Source: Erythrobacter sp. 3-20A1M (GTDB lineage: Bacteria; Pseudomonadota; Alphaproteobacteria; Sphingomonadales; Sphingomonadaceae). From it: a stretch of DNA of 64,000 nt. The DNA lies in NCBI RefSeq assembly GCF_018636735.1, contig NZ_CP045200.1:620001-684000 (forward strand), given 5' to 3'. A program made the translations under genes and the position numbers. Within the stretch, counting starts at the first letter, position 1; the number at the start of each line of letters is the position of its first letter. Positions 45,920-54,707 of this stretch are shown here, in pieces. The notes under the pieces were generated by a model. The model was given only the letters and a program-made list of their open reading frames with translations. It made no database searches and was not told where the DNA came from.

Positions 45920-47530
45920 ATGACCCACCGCATTCTCGCCCGGGCGCTCGCCCTCGGCATCGCCGCGCTGCCCCTTGCCGCCCTACCCGCAGCATCGGCG
46001 AACGCGCAGTCCATCGTGCGTCCGTCGCAGGATATCACTCTATCGATCGGACGCGGCGAGTTGGTCTCCATTCCCGCGACGCTGGCAGACGTGTTCGTCG
46101 CCAATAGCGAGATCGCGGATGTGCAGGTCAAATCGCAGCACCAGCTGTATCTTCTGGGCAAGGCGGGCGGCGAAACCACCGTCTATGCCAGCGACGCGAA
46201 GGGGCAGGTGGTCTGGGCGGCCAATGTGCGCGTCGGGTCGAACATCGGCAGCATCGACCAGATGCTGGCGCTCGCCATGCCGGAGGCGAAGATCGCCACG
46301 GCGAACATCGGAAGCAACACCGTGCTGCTGACCGGCACCGTTACCCAGCCCGACGACGTCGCCGAGGCGGAGCGGCTGGTTGCCGCATTCCTGGGCGATC
46401 AGACCAACGTCATCAGCCGGCTGCGCATGGCGACCCCGTTGCAGGTGAACCTGCAGGTGCGCTTCGCCGAGGTCAGCCGCTCGCTGGTGCGCGAGATCGG
46501 ATCGAACCTGAAGACCCGCGACACAACCGATGGCTTCATGTTCGGGGTCAATCGCGGTCGCAATTTCGGTAATATTACGGACATCGACGTCTCGAATCTC
46601 CCAGTGGTGGACGCGTCGGCGCAATTCGGCCTGCCTGCAGGTTCGATCTCGCTCCCCTTCGATCCCGTCACGCGCCAGTTCGTGTTGGGTGGGTCCGCTT
46701 TCCCCATCGCCTCCAACAACGTCGGGCAGACCGCTATCACCCTGGCGGGCCGCCTGTTCGGGCTGGATATCTCGCAGGCGTTCGACCTGGGCGAGCGGCT
46801 GGGTCTGATCAGCACGCTGTCGGCACCCAATCTTACCGCGATCTCGGGCGAGACCGCGACGTTCCTGGCGGGCGGGGAATTCCCCATTCCGCTGAACCAG
46901 GGCTTCGGTCAGACGACGATCGAATTCAAGAAATACGGGGTCAGCCTGGAGTACACGCCGGTGGTGCTGTCCGACGGACGTATCTCGCTCCGAGTTCGCC
47001 CGGAAGTGTCCGAACTGTCCTCGCAGAATGCAATCTCGCTTGGCGGTTTCCAGGTCCCCTCGCTGACCACGCGACGGGCCGAAACCACGGTCGAGCTCGG
47101 CTCGGGCCAGAGCTTCATGATTGCCGGTCTGATGACCAACAACATGCAGAATCAGATCGAGAAGACCCCGGGTCTCGGCGACGTACCGGTCCTAGGCAAT
47201 CTTTTCCGCTCTAGCGATTTCCGCCGGGGCGAAACCGAACTGGTGATCGTCGTCACCCCCTATCTGGTGAAGCCGGTCGATGCGAAGGACATCGTTCTGC
47301 CCACCGATGGCTTCCACGTGCCCGACGAACTGCAGCGCAATACCATTTTCAAGAGCAATGCCGGTGTTTCCGGCGAACAGCGCCCCGGCCCCGTTCAGCG
47401 CGATGCCGACACGGTCGGCGCGCCCGCGAACGGTCAGCAGCCAAGCGCGGCCCAGGCCCTCCCGCCCCGGAATGTCATGGGCGAGCGCAAGGCCGATCCG
47501 AATGCCGCCCCCGGCTTCAGCATGAAATGA
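45920..47530 (+). CDS. cpaC: Pilus secretin CpaC
   Basis: Outer-membrane secretin of the Flp pilus, 536 residues. Signal peptide MTHRILARALALGIAALPLAALPAASANAQS; a longer start at GTG 45860 overlaps the cpaB stop but gives no signal peptide at its end. An N-terminal pilus/secretin domain (SIGRGELVSIPATLADVFVAN) is followed by a BON-like segment (LTGTVTQPDDVAEAERLV) and the secretin domain (LGLISTLSAPNLTAISGETATFLAGGEFPIP and the closing TPGLGDVPVLGNLFRS). Overlaps cpaD by 4 bp. Confidence 0.94.
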   Translation: MTHRILARALALGIAALPLAALPAASANAQSIVRPSQDITLSIGRGELVSIPATLADVFVANSEIADVQVKSQHQLYLLGKAGGETTVYASDAKGQVVWAANVRVGSNIGSIDQMLALAMPEAKIATANIGSNTVLLTGTVTQPDDVAEAERLVAAFLGDQTNVISRLRMATPLQVNLQVRFAEVSRSLVREIGSNLKTRDTTDGFMFGVNRGRNFGNITDIDVSNLPVVDASAQFGLPAGSISLPFDPVTRQFVLGGSAFPIASNNVGQTAITLAGRLFGLDISQAFDLGERLGLISTLSAPNLTAISGETATFLAGGEFPIPLNQGFGQTTIEFKKYGVSLEYTPVVLSDGRISLRVRPEVSELSSQNAISLGGFQVPSLTTRRAETTVELGSGQSFMIAGLMTNNMQNQIEKTPGLGDVPVLGNLFRSSDFRRGETELVIVVTPYLVKPVDAKDIVLPTDGFHVPDELQRNTIFKSNAGVSGEQRPGPVQRDADTVGAPANGQQPSAAQALPPRNVMGERKADPNAAPGFSMK

Positions 47531-48210
47531 GCGAGGTGAACGCGATGTCTCCTACCAAAGCCCTGACCGCTGGCATGCTCGCCGTCCTCGCCGGATCCGG
47601 CCTGGCCGGTTGCGGCAGGATGGCCGACAACACGTCGCTCTATTCTGTCCATCAGCCAGTGGTCGAACGCAGCAATTACACGATCGATCTGCGGACCGGT
47701 CCCGGCGGGCTACCCGTGGGCGAGGAAGGTAGGCTGGCCGGGTGGCTGGAAGCGATGGACCTCAAGTACGGCGATCGCCTGGCGATCGAGGACCCGGCGA
47801 TGAGCCCCGCCACGCGCGACGAGATCGCGCGCCTCGCCGCCAAGCATGGCATCCTGCTGAGCGAAGGCGCGCCGGTCACGCCCGGCTATGTCGAACCGGG
47901 CAGCGCGCGGGTGGTTCTAACCCGTACCACCGCCAGCGTGCCGGGCTGCCCGGACTGGTCGGTGAAGACCGATTTCAACCCCCGCAACGGCAACAGCTCC
48001 AACTATGGCTGCGCGGTCAATTCCAATCTCGCCGCTATGGTGGCCGATCCGGAAGACCTGGTGCGCGGGCAGGATGGGACGGAACAGCAGCTGATCTACG
48101 GTGCCAGCCGTGCCGTGGCCAAGGGGCAGGCACCGTCGACGAGCGGCTCTGCCGGAGGCGGTACCTCGGGTGGTTCGGGCGGCATATCCCTAGGCGGATC
48201 GGGAGACTGA
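47527..48210 (+). CDS. cpaD: Pilus assembly lipoprotein CpaD
   Basis: 227 residues, a lipoprotein by its signal (LTAGMLAVLAGSGLAGC). The CpaD domain has SVHQPVVERSNYTIDLRTG near residue 40 and GCPDWSVKTDFNPRNGNSSNYGCAVNSNLAAMVADPEDLVRG near residue 150, described here only by its core NSSNYGCAVNSNLAAM. The tail is Gly/Ser-rich. It couples to cpaC (ATGA) and to cpaE (4 bp away). Lipoprotein partner of the secretin. Confidence 0.92.
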   Translation: MSEVNAMSPTKALTAGMLAVLAGSGLAGCGRMADNTSLYSVHQPVVERSNYTIDLRTGPGGLPVGEEGRLAGWLEAMDLKYGDRLAIEDPAMSPATRDEIARLAAKHGILLSEGAPVTPGYVEPGSARVVLTRTTASVPGCPDWSVKTDFNPRNGNSSNYGCAVNSNLAAMVADPEDLVRGQDGTEQQLIYGASRAVAKGQAPSTSGSAGGGTSGGSGGISLGGSGD

Positions 48211-48214
48211 CATC

Positions 48215-49510
48215 ATGAACGCACCCTGGAACAGCGCGAGCCGCGCCCCCGTCAGCGCCTATATCTGCGATACAGCGGCGCTCGACACGGTCCGTAGCGC
48301 GGTCGCCGAAATGGGCTGGTCGCCGGAACTGTGCCACAAGGGCGGCCTGCGCGACGCGGTGCAGGCGCTGGCTGTGAGCGCGAGCCCCAACATCCTGCTG
48401 GTCGACCTGTCGGAATGCGGCGATCCGCTGAACGACATCAACTCCCTGGCCGAGGTCTGCGAACCCGGTACGGTGGTAATCGCGATCGGCCAGATCAACG
48501 ATGTGCGCCTTTATCGCGGTCTCCTGGCCAGCGGCATGCACGACTACATGCTGAAGCCGCTGGCGCTGAAGACAATGTACGAAGCCCTGCAGGAAGCGCA
48601 GGAGATCTTCACCGCGCCGAAGGCGGGCGAAGGCAATACCGGGCGGCGGCATATCAGCACCGCGATCATCGGAACGCGCGGCGGTGTCGGCGCGTCCACG
48701 CTGGCGACGTCGCTCGCCTGGGAGTTCAGCGAGCAGCACAAGCTGACGACCGCGCTGTTGGACCTCGACATCCATTTCGGTGTGGGGGCCCTGACCCTCG
48801 ACCTCGAGCCGGGTCGCGGCCTGACCGACGCGATCGAGAACCCCAGCCGCATCGACGGCCTGTTCATCGAACGCGCGATGATCCGCGCCAATGCAAAGCT
48901 CGCGATCCTGTCGGCGGAAGCACCGATGAATGCACCGCTGCTGACCGATGGCGCGGCCTTCGTGCAACTGACGGAAGAGTTTCGTCAGGCGTTCGAACTG
49001 ACCGTGATCGATCTGCCGCGCAACATGCTGATCAACTTCCCGCATCTGCTCAACGACGTGAACGTGGCGGTCATCGCGACCGAGATCACCCTGGCGGCCG
49101 CGCGCGACACCATCCGGATTCTCAGCTGGATGAAAACCCACGCCCCGCACGTCGAGCCGGTAATCGTCGCCAACAAATCCCAGCCGGCGGTGGCCGAGAT
49201 CAGCAGGAGCGATTTCGAAGCCTCGATCGAGACCAAGATCGACTTCGTCGTGCCGCTCGATGCGAAGGCCGCTTCCAATGCCGCCAAGCTGGGCCGCGTG
49301 CTTACCCATGCCACGCCATCGAGCAAGGCCAGCGTAGTGATCCGCGAACTGGGCGATCGGATCGCGGCGCTGGGCGACGATAGTGTCGATGGAGCGGGCA
49401 GTGTGAGTAAGACGCAGAAGAAATCGCTACTCGAAAGCCTCGATCTGAAGTCGCTCATTCCGGGGGCCAAGAGCTCTTCGAAACCGAAAGAGAAAGCCGC
49501 GGCGCGCTGA
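48215..49510 (+). CDS. cpaE: Pilus assembly ATPase-like localisation protein CpaE
   Basis: 431 residues. An N-terminal receiver-like domain (ASPNILLVDLSECGDPLNDINSLA) precedes a ParA/MinD-type P-loop region with the deviant Walker A motif TRGGVGASTLATSLAW and DLDIHFGVGALTLDL. It positions the pilus at the pole in Caulobacter. The C-terminus is basic and ends in AAR. In most alphaproteobacterial loci the cpaF ATPase follows; here tadB follows after 44 bp. Confidence 0.92.
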   Translation: MNAPWNSASRAPVSAYICDTAALDTVRSAVAEMGWSPELCHKGGLRDAVQALAVSASPNILLVDLSECGDPLNDINSLAEVCEPGTVVIAIGQINDVRLYRGLLASGMHDYMLKPLALKTMYEALQEAQEIFTAPKAGEGNTGRRHISTAIIGTRGGVGASTLATSLAWEFSEQHKLTTALLDLDIHFGVGALTLDLEPGRGLTDAIENPSRIDGLFIERAMIRANAKLAILSAEAPMNAPLLTDGAAFVQLTEEFRQAFELTVIDLPRNMLINFPHLLNDVNVAVIATEITLAAARDTIRILSWMKTHAPHVEPVIVANKSQPAVAEISRSDFEASIETKIDFVVPLDAKAASNAAKLGRVLTHATPSSKASVVIRELGDRIAALGDDSVDGAGSVSKTQKKSLLESLDLKSLIPGAKSSSKPKEKAAAR

Positions 49511-49554
49511 GGCGCGGGCGCGAGCGAGAGCGGAGACAGGGAAGCGGCGATATC

Positions 49555-50526
49555 GTGAGCACCGATTTTATCTTGGTCCTATGTGGCGGTCTGGCCACGC
49601 TGGCGCTGCTTGCCTACGCTTTTCTCGGTGGGGCTTCTCCGGCCAAGGAAAGCCGACGCCGGCTTGAATCGGTGCGCTATCGCCATTCGCAAAACACCGA
49701 GACCAGGGTCGAATCCCAGCTCAAAAAAGCCATCGCTTCGCGCCGGTCGCAAAAGGGTATGTTCGCGACCGACTCGACGCGCATGCAACAGATCCAGAAC
49801 CGGCTCGACCGCACTGGCAAGGGATGGTCGGTCACCGGCTACATGAACACCTGCATCGGTCTGGGGCTGGTGGTCGGCGGGCTCGTTTTCCTGAAGTCTG
49901 GCGCGCTGTTCCTGGGCCTGTTCGTCGGGGTGATCGTCGGCCTCGGGCTTCCCCATATCTATGTGAGCCGCCTCATCACGAAGCGTACGGCGCAGTTCAA
50001 TGCGCGGTTCCCCGATGCAATCGAACTGCTGGTTCGTGGCCTGCGATCCGGCTTGCCCGTCACCGAGACGCTGCAGGTCGTCGCGCGGGAGGTGCCGGGG
50101 CCGGTGGGCCAGGAATTCAAGGGCATCTGCGAACGTATCCGGATCGGGCGCACCATGGACGAGGCGCTGCAGGTCGCGGCGGAAAAGCTCGGTATTCCCG
50201 AATTCAACTTCTTCTGCATCTCGCTCGCCATTCAGCGCGAGACCGGCGGCAACCTCGCCGAAACGCTGTCCAACCTCTCCGAAGTGCTGCGCAAGCGCAG
50301 CCAGATGAAGCTGAAAATCAAGGCGATGAGCTCGGAGTCCAAGGCATCGGCCTACATCGTGGGGGCCCTCCCCTTCCTCGTCTTCGGGCTCGTCTATTAC
50401 ATGAAGCCCGATTATCTGCAGGGCTTCTTCACCGAAGACCGCCTGATCATCGCCGGGCTCGGCGGAATGGTGTGGATGGGCATCGGCGCGTTCATCATGG
50501 CCAAGATGATCAATTTCGAGATCTGA
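49555..50526 (+). CDS. tadB: Pilus inner-membrane platform protein TadB (T2SSF)
   Basis: 323 residues. A type II secretion F-domain platform protein: a short N-terminal helix, two central membrane segments (MNTCIGLGLVVGGLVFL, LGLFVGVIVGLGLPHIY), the F domain with FPDAIELLVRGLRSGLPVTETL and ETGGNLAETLSNLSEVLRKR, and two C-terminal helices. Start is GTG behind AGGGAAG. Eight bases separate it from tadC. Confidence 0.92.
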   Translation: MSTDFILVLCGGLATLALLAYAFLGGASPAKESRRRLESVRYRHSQNTETRVESQLKKAIASRRSQKGMFATDSTRMQQIQNRLDRTGKGWSVTGYMNTCIGLGLVVGGLVFLKSGALFLGLFVGVIVGLGLPHIYVSRLITKRTAQFNARFPDAIELLVRGLRSGLPVTETLQVVAREVPGPVGQEFKGICERIRIGRTMDEALQVAAEKLGIPEFNFFCISLAIQRETGGNLAETLSNLSEVLRKRSQMKLKIKAMSSESKASAYIVGALPFLVFGLVYYMKPDYLQGFFTEDRLIIAGLGGMVWMGIGAFIMAKMINFEI

Positions 50527-50533
50527 GGCGAAC

Positions 50534-51553
50534 GTGATCCTTCTCTCCTCCGCCACCGGCCCTACCCTCCTGGGCGTAGACGTGATCTTCGCCGGCACGG
50601 TGCTGGCCGCGATCGCCGCGCTGTCGGTGCTGTTCGCGGTCTATACCGCGATGAGCGTGAAGAACCCCATGGCGAAACGCCTACGGGCCCTGAACGCGCG
50701 GCGGGACGAACTGAAATCCGGCATTGTAAAGTCGACCGCGCGCAAGCGGCAGAGCCTCGTCAAGCGAACCAACCAGACCGAACTGGTGCGCGAGCGGCTG
50801 GAGAAGATGAAGGTCCTCCAGCAAAGCCAGCTGAAGGACATCCGTCAGAAGCTGGCGCATGCCGGCTATCGCAATCCCGAACTCGCCTTCTTCGTCATCG
50901 GCGCGCGCATGGTGGTGCCCATCACGCTCGGCCTGCTGGTCTTCTTCGTGGTCTATCTGGGCAACTCCTTTCCCGAATGGGGCGATTTCAAGCGGTTCGC
51001 CACTTTCGCCGCAGCGGTCGGCATCGGCTACAAGGCACCCGAAATCTTCCTCAAGAACAAGGCGACCAAGCGGACCGCCGAAATTCGCAAGGGATTGCCC
51101 GACGCGCTGGACCTCCTCGTCATCTGCGCCGAGGCGGGCCTTACCGTCGATGCCGCTTTTGGTCGGGTGGCGCGCGAACTGGGCTCCGCCTACCCCGAAC
51201 TTGGCGAGGAATTCACGCTGACCTCGATCGAGCTCTCCTTCCTGTCCGAACGCAAGCAGGCGTTCGACAACCTGGCCTATCGCGTGAACCTGGAATCGGT
51301 GCGCGGGGTGGTGACCACCATGATCCAGACGGAGCGCTACGGGACCCCGCTCGCCTCCGCACTGCGCGTGCTGTCGGCCGAGTTCCGCAACGAGCGGATG
51401 ATGCGCGCCGAGGAGAAGGCGGCCCGCCTGCCCGCGATCATGACGATCCCGCTGATCCTGTTCATCCTGCCGGTGCTGTTCATCGTCATCCTGGGTCCGG
51501 CGGCATGCTCCATCGCCGACGCCTTCGCCGCGGGCGGCCCGGTGAAGGGCTGA
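50534..51553 (+). CDS. tadC: Pilus inner-membrane platform protein TadC (T2SSF)
   Basis: 339 residues, the second F-domain platform protein. Membrane segments near the N-terminus and at residues ~120-170 flank basic cytosolic loops. The F domain shows LPDALDLLVICAEAGLTVDAAFGRVARELG and a second-half motif TTMIQTERYGTPLASALRVLS, and a C-terminal hydrophobic pair closes the protein. Starts at GTG. Last gene of the pilus series; tadD and the tadE/F/G genes are not in view. Confidence 0.92.
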   Translation: MILLSSATGPTLLGVDVIFAGTVLAAIAALSVLFAVYTAMSVKNPMAKRLRALNARRDELKSGIVKSTARKRQSLVKRTNQTELVRERLEKMKVLQQSQLKDIRQKLAHAGYRNPELAFFVIGARMVVPITLGLLVFFVVYLGNSFPEWGDFKRFATFAAAVGIGYKAPEIFLKNKATKRTAEIRKGLPDALDLLVICAEAGLTVDAAFGRVARELGSAYPELGEEFTLTSIELSFLSERKQAFDNLAYRVNLESVRGVVTTMIQTERYGTPLASALRVLSAEFRNERMMRAEEKAARLPAIMTIPLILFILPVLFIVILGPAACSIADAFAAGGPVKG

Positions 51554-51557
51554 TCGC

Positions 51558-52025
51558 TCAGCCCAGTTCGGGCGCGATCGATCCGGCCCGCTCGCGCACG
51601 CGGGCCAGCAGGGTGCGCAGGCTCTCCTCCTCCGCGGCGGTGAACCCTTCGAGCAGTTGCGCCTCGCTCTCCCGCGCAAGCGGCATGATCTGCGCGTAGA
51701 TTTCGCGCCCCTCCTCCGTCAGCGCCAGATGGTGCGAGCGCCCGTCCTGCGCATTGGGGCGCCGGGCCGCCAGACCACGGTCGACCAGGGCCTTGCACGC
51801 CCGGTTGACCGCGACCTTGTCCATCAGCGTCAGCGCCACGAGCTCGCGCTGCGTACGCTCGTCCGCTTCGCCCAGCACGGCCATGATCCGCCATTCCCCG
51901 ACCTTCAGGCCGAACCGCTCCTGATAGAGCTGCGCGATCCGCCCGCTGACCGCGTTCGAGGCGATCGAGAGCTGGTACGGCAGAAAATCGGCGAGGACGG
52001 GAGCGGTGGTGGCTTTGCGAGACAT
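51558..52025 (-). CDS. MarR family transcriptional regulator
   Basis: 155 residues: a winged-helix MarR protein. GEWRIMAVLGEADERTQRELVAL is the first part of the wing domain, LMDKVAVNRACKALVDRGLAARR is the recognition helix and DGRSHHLALTEEGREIY the wing. The start at ATG 52025 (MSRKATTAP) has AGGA upstream; the longer frame includes part of the 36-bp repeat. It follows, on the same strand, the fatty-acid-related SDR and thiolase and may regulate them or a catabolic pathway. The ligand is unknown. Confidence 0.9.
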   Translation of the reverse strand: MSRKATTAPVLADFLPYQLSIASNAVSGRIAQLYQERFGLKVGEWRIMAVLGEADERTQRELVALTLMDKVAVNRACKALVDRGLAARRPNAQDGRSHHLALTEEGREIYAQIMPLARESEAQLLEGFTAAEEESLRTLLARVRERAGSIAPELG

Positions 52026-52125
52026 GATCGTCATTCCTACTGCACCCACCGCATCGATCAAGCTTCGCAGCCCCTCGCTCGCGCCCCTTGCAGGCACATT
52101 CCAAGGCGCGGCGTCGGTGCGACAC

Positions 52126-52161
52126 CCTACACGATGGAACACATGGAACAGTGTCCTGGGT
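52126..52161 (-). repeat. Dispersed 36-bp repeat, copy B
   Basis: On the minus strand this is the same sequence as 9367-9402 with one mismatch (T for A at position 19). It lies between the SDR stop (52270) and the MarR start (52025). Confidence 0.8.
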
Positions 52162-52269
52162 CAGGAAAAACCCCTTCTCCGATACCCCGCAAAAGGGATC
52201 GGAAAAGGGGCGCATGAAGGAAGTCATCGGGCGCGGATTACCGCGCCCGAGCCGAGTAGGACAGGAGCC

Positions 52270-53055
52270 CTAGCGCGGGGCCATCCGGATCGCCCCGTCC
52301 AGCCGCACGTCCTCGCCGTTGAAATAACCGTTCTCGATCATGGTCATCGCGAGGTGGGCATATTCCTCGGGGTTGCCCAGCCGCTTGGGGAACGGCACCG
52401 AGGCATTCAGCGCATCGATCGCCTTCTCCGGCAGACCCATCAGCAGCGGGGTGTGGAAGATGCCGGGCAGGATCGTGTTCACGCGAATGCCCTCGTTCAT
52501 CAGGTCGCGCGCGATCGGCAGCGTCATGCCGACCACCCCGCCCTTCGAGGCGGAGTAGGCCGCCTGGCCGATCTGGCCGTCTTCCGCAGCCACGCTGGCG
52601 GTGTTGACGATCGCCCCGCGCTCGCCCTCGTCGTTCAGCGGATCGAGGCTCATCATGCCCGCTGCCGCCTTGGCGATGCAGCGGAAGGTGCCGATCAGGT
52701 TGACCTGCACGACGAATTCAAACGCCGACACCGGGAAATGTTTGATCTCGCCCGTTTCCTTGTCGCGGCTCGCGGTCTTCATCGCGTTGCCGATGCCGGC
52801 GCAATTGACCAGGATGCGCTCCTGCCCATGGGCCTCGCGCGCCTTCGCGAAGGCGGCGTCGACCTCCTCCTCACTGGTCACGTTGACCTTGCAGAACACA
52901 CCGCCCAGCTCCTCGGCGAGAGCGTTGCCCTTCTCCTCGTTCATGTCGAACAGGGCGACCTTCGCGCCCTTCGCCGCGATCGCGCGCGCGGTGGCCGCGC
53001 CCAAACCGGAGGCACCGCCGGTCACGATGGCGGGGGTATTGCTGCTGACTTCCAT
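52270..53055 (-). CDS. 3-hydroxyacyl-CoA dehydrogenase-like SDR
   Basis: An SDR of 261 residues similar to the type II 3-hydroxyacyl-CoA dehydrogenases (HSD17B10-like). Cofactor loop TGGASGLGAATARAIA, beta-2 Asp in VALFDMNEEKG (NAD-specific), NCAGIGNA, and the catalytic set ASVAAEDGQIGQAAYSASK. The C-terminal GYFNGEDVRLDGAIRM matches this group. It lies next to a thiolase, which fits beta-oxidation. Confidence 0.9.
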   Translation of the reverse strand: MEVSSNTPAIVTGGASGLGAATARAIAAKGAKVALFDMNEEKGNALAEELGGVFCKVNVTSEEEVDAAFAKAREAHGQERILVNCAGIGNAMKTASRDKETGEIKHFPVSAFEFVVQVNLIGTFRCIAKAAAGMMSLDPLNDEGERGAIVNTASVAAEDGQIGQAAYSASKGGVVGMTLPIARDLMNEGIRVNTILPGIFHTPLLMGLPEKAIDALNASVPFPKRLGNPEEYAHLAMTMIENGYFNGEDVRLDGAIRMAPR

Positions 53056-53080
53056 TGATCTCTCCTGTGTTTCTCAAAGC

Positions 53081-53105
53081 CGCTCGCCCTGAGCCTGTCC
53101 AAGGG
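53081..53105. repeat. Possible REP-like repeat
   Basis: The sequence includes CGCCCTGAGCCTGTCCAAGG, close to a palindromic intergenic repeat (GCCCTGAGCCTGTCGAAGG type) that is common in sphingomonad genomes. A GCCTGGACAG nearby at 53147 can pair with it. Only one copy is visible here, so the call rests on recall. Confidence 0.35.
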
Positions 53106-53191
53106 CTGTCCCTAGCTCAAGCACTGCGCGCAAAGCGAGTACAGAGCCTGGACAGACTCAACACCAGGGGAATTTATCTTCGAGCCGTGAC

Positions 53192-54364
53192 CTACATCGC
53201 CTCAACGATCGTGACGTTGGCGACGCCGCCGCCCTCGCACATCGTCTGCAGCCCGCGCTTGGCCCCGCGCGCCTTCATCGCGTGCAGCAGGGTCGACATC
53301 AGCTTCGTGCCCGACGCGCCGAGCGGATGGCCGAGTGCGATCGCGCCGCCATTGACGTTCAGCCTGTCCGGATCGCCTCCGACATGCTTCAGCCAGGCGA
53401 GCGGCACCGGCGCGAACGCCTCGTTCACCTCGTACAGGTCGATGTCGTCGATGCTCAGTCCCGCGCGCTGCAACGCTTTGTCGGTCGCGAACAGCGGCTC
53501 TTCCAGCATGATCACGGGGTCGCCCGCGGTGACCGTCAGGTTGACGATCCGCGCCATCGGGGTCAGGCCGTAATCCTTCAACGCCTGTTCGGACACGATC
53601 AGCGCCGCGCTGGAACCATCGCAGATCTGGCTGGCGCTGGCGGCAGTGATCACGCCTTCTTCCGACAGCTTTTTGACCGAAGCGATGCTCTCCAGCGTTG
53701 CGTCGAAGCGGATGCCCTCATCCACGGTGTGCATCTCCTCGCCATTGGGCGTCTCGATCTCCACCGGCACGATCTCGGCCTCGAAACGGCCCGCCTCGGT
53801 CGCGGCGATCGCCTTCTTGTGGCTCTCCAGCGCGAAGCGGTCGAGGTCGTCCTTGTCGAAGCCGTGCTTCTTAGCGACCATCTCCGCCCCGACGAACTGG
53901 GACCACATCACGCCCGGATATTTGGCCTCGAGACCCGGCGATTTGTAGTTGCCCAGCCCCTCCTTCATCGCCAGCGTCACCGGCGTGCCCATCGGAACGC
54001 GGCTCATGCTCTCGATGCCGGCGGCGACAACCACGTCCTGCGTGCCGCTCATCACCGCCTGCGCGGCGAACTGGATCGCCTGCTGGCTCGACCCGCACTG
54101 CCGATCGATCGTCACTGCGGGCGTCGATTCCGGCAGCAGCCGCGCCGCGAGCACGGCGTTGCGCCCGACCTGCATGCCCTGCTCACCCGCCTGCCCGACG
54201 CAGCCCATAATGACGTCCTCGATCGCCGCCGGATCGACCCCGGTTCGTTGGATTAGAGCGTCGAGCGACTTCGCGGCGAGATCGACCGCGTGGACCCCCG
54301 CGAGGCGACCCCCGCGGCGCCCTCCGGCAGTCCGAAGCGCATCGACGATATAGGCTGCGGGCAT
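53192..54364 (-). CDS. Acetyl-CoA C-acyltransferase (thiolase)
   Basis: A 390-residue thiolase that cleaves 3-ketoacyl-CoA or condenses acetyl-CoA. The nucleophile is Cys90 in IDRQCGSSQQAIQFAAQ, the second active-site Cys in QTMCEGGGVANV and the His in GGAIALGHPLGASGTK. The N-terminus (AYIVDALRTAGGRRGG) is family-typical. About 136 bp upstream of the SDR on the same strand, so the two probably form a unit for fatty acid or related acyl-CoA breakdown. Confidence 0.93.
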   Translation of the reverse strand: MPAAYIVDALRTAGGRRGGRLAGVHAVDLAAKSLDALIQRTGVDPAAIEDVIMGCVGQAGEQGMQVGRNAVLAARLLPESTPAVTIDRQCGSSQQAIQFAAQAVMSGTQDVVVAAGIESMSRVPMGTPVTLAMKEGLGNYKSPGLEAKYPGVMWSQFVGAEMVAKKHGFDKDDLDRFALESHKKAIAATEAGRFEAEIVPVEIETPNGEEMHTVDEGIRFDATLESIASVKKLSEEGVITAASASQICDGSSAALIVSEQALKDYGLTPMARIVNLTVTAGDPVIMLEEPLFATDKALQRAGLSIDDIDLYEVNEAFAPVPLAWLKHVGGDPDRLNVNGGAIALGHPLGASGTKLMSTLLHAMKARGAKRGLQTMCEGGGVANVTIVEAM

Positions 54365-54707
54365 GTGGCTCTCCTCAAGGTAGGTTTCTGTTTGCCACCG
54401 GGCGGTGGGGCGAGTTGGGGGGTGGAGTCAAGGGCGGGGGCTTGGAAGGGAGCGCGGTTGCATGACCAACCTCATCGGGACCGAGCACGCTATATTAGCA
54501 CGGCCCCATATCACCAAACCGTCACACTGTTGCAACGATAACACAGGACCGTCCCGAATATGCCCGAAAGCTGCAATTCCCATTGCCGCGCGTCACAGTA
54601 ATAGACCATCCCGCATGTAGCAGCCATCGGTCGGATTGCGCCGTCGGGTGGTTTGTATCTCGCTGAATGGGTCCACCTTCGGACCCGCTTATGGGGACAG
54701 GGAACAC
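54365..54707. promoter_or_regulatory. Intergenic region upstream of the TonB-dependent receptor
   Basis: This 343-bp gap separates the divergent thiolase and receptor genes. The receptor-side ~200 bp is more AT-rich and must contain its promoter. A hairpin with a 6-bp stem, GGGTCC/GGACCC (54669-54686), lies just before the ribosome site. No Fur box, riboswitch or RNA gene could be recognised with confidence. Confidence 0.4.
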
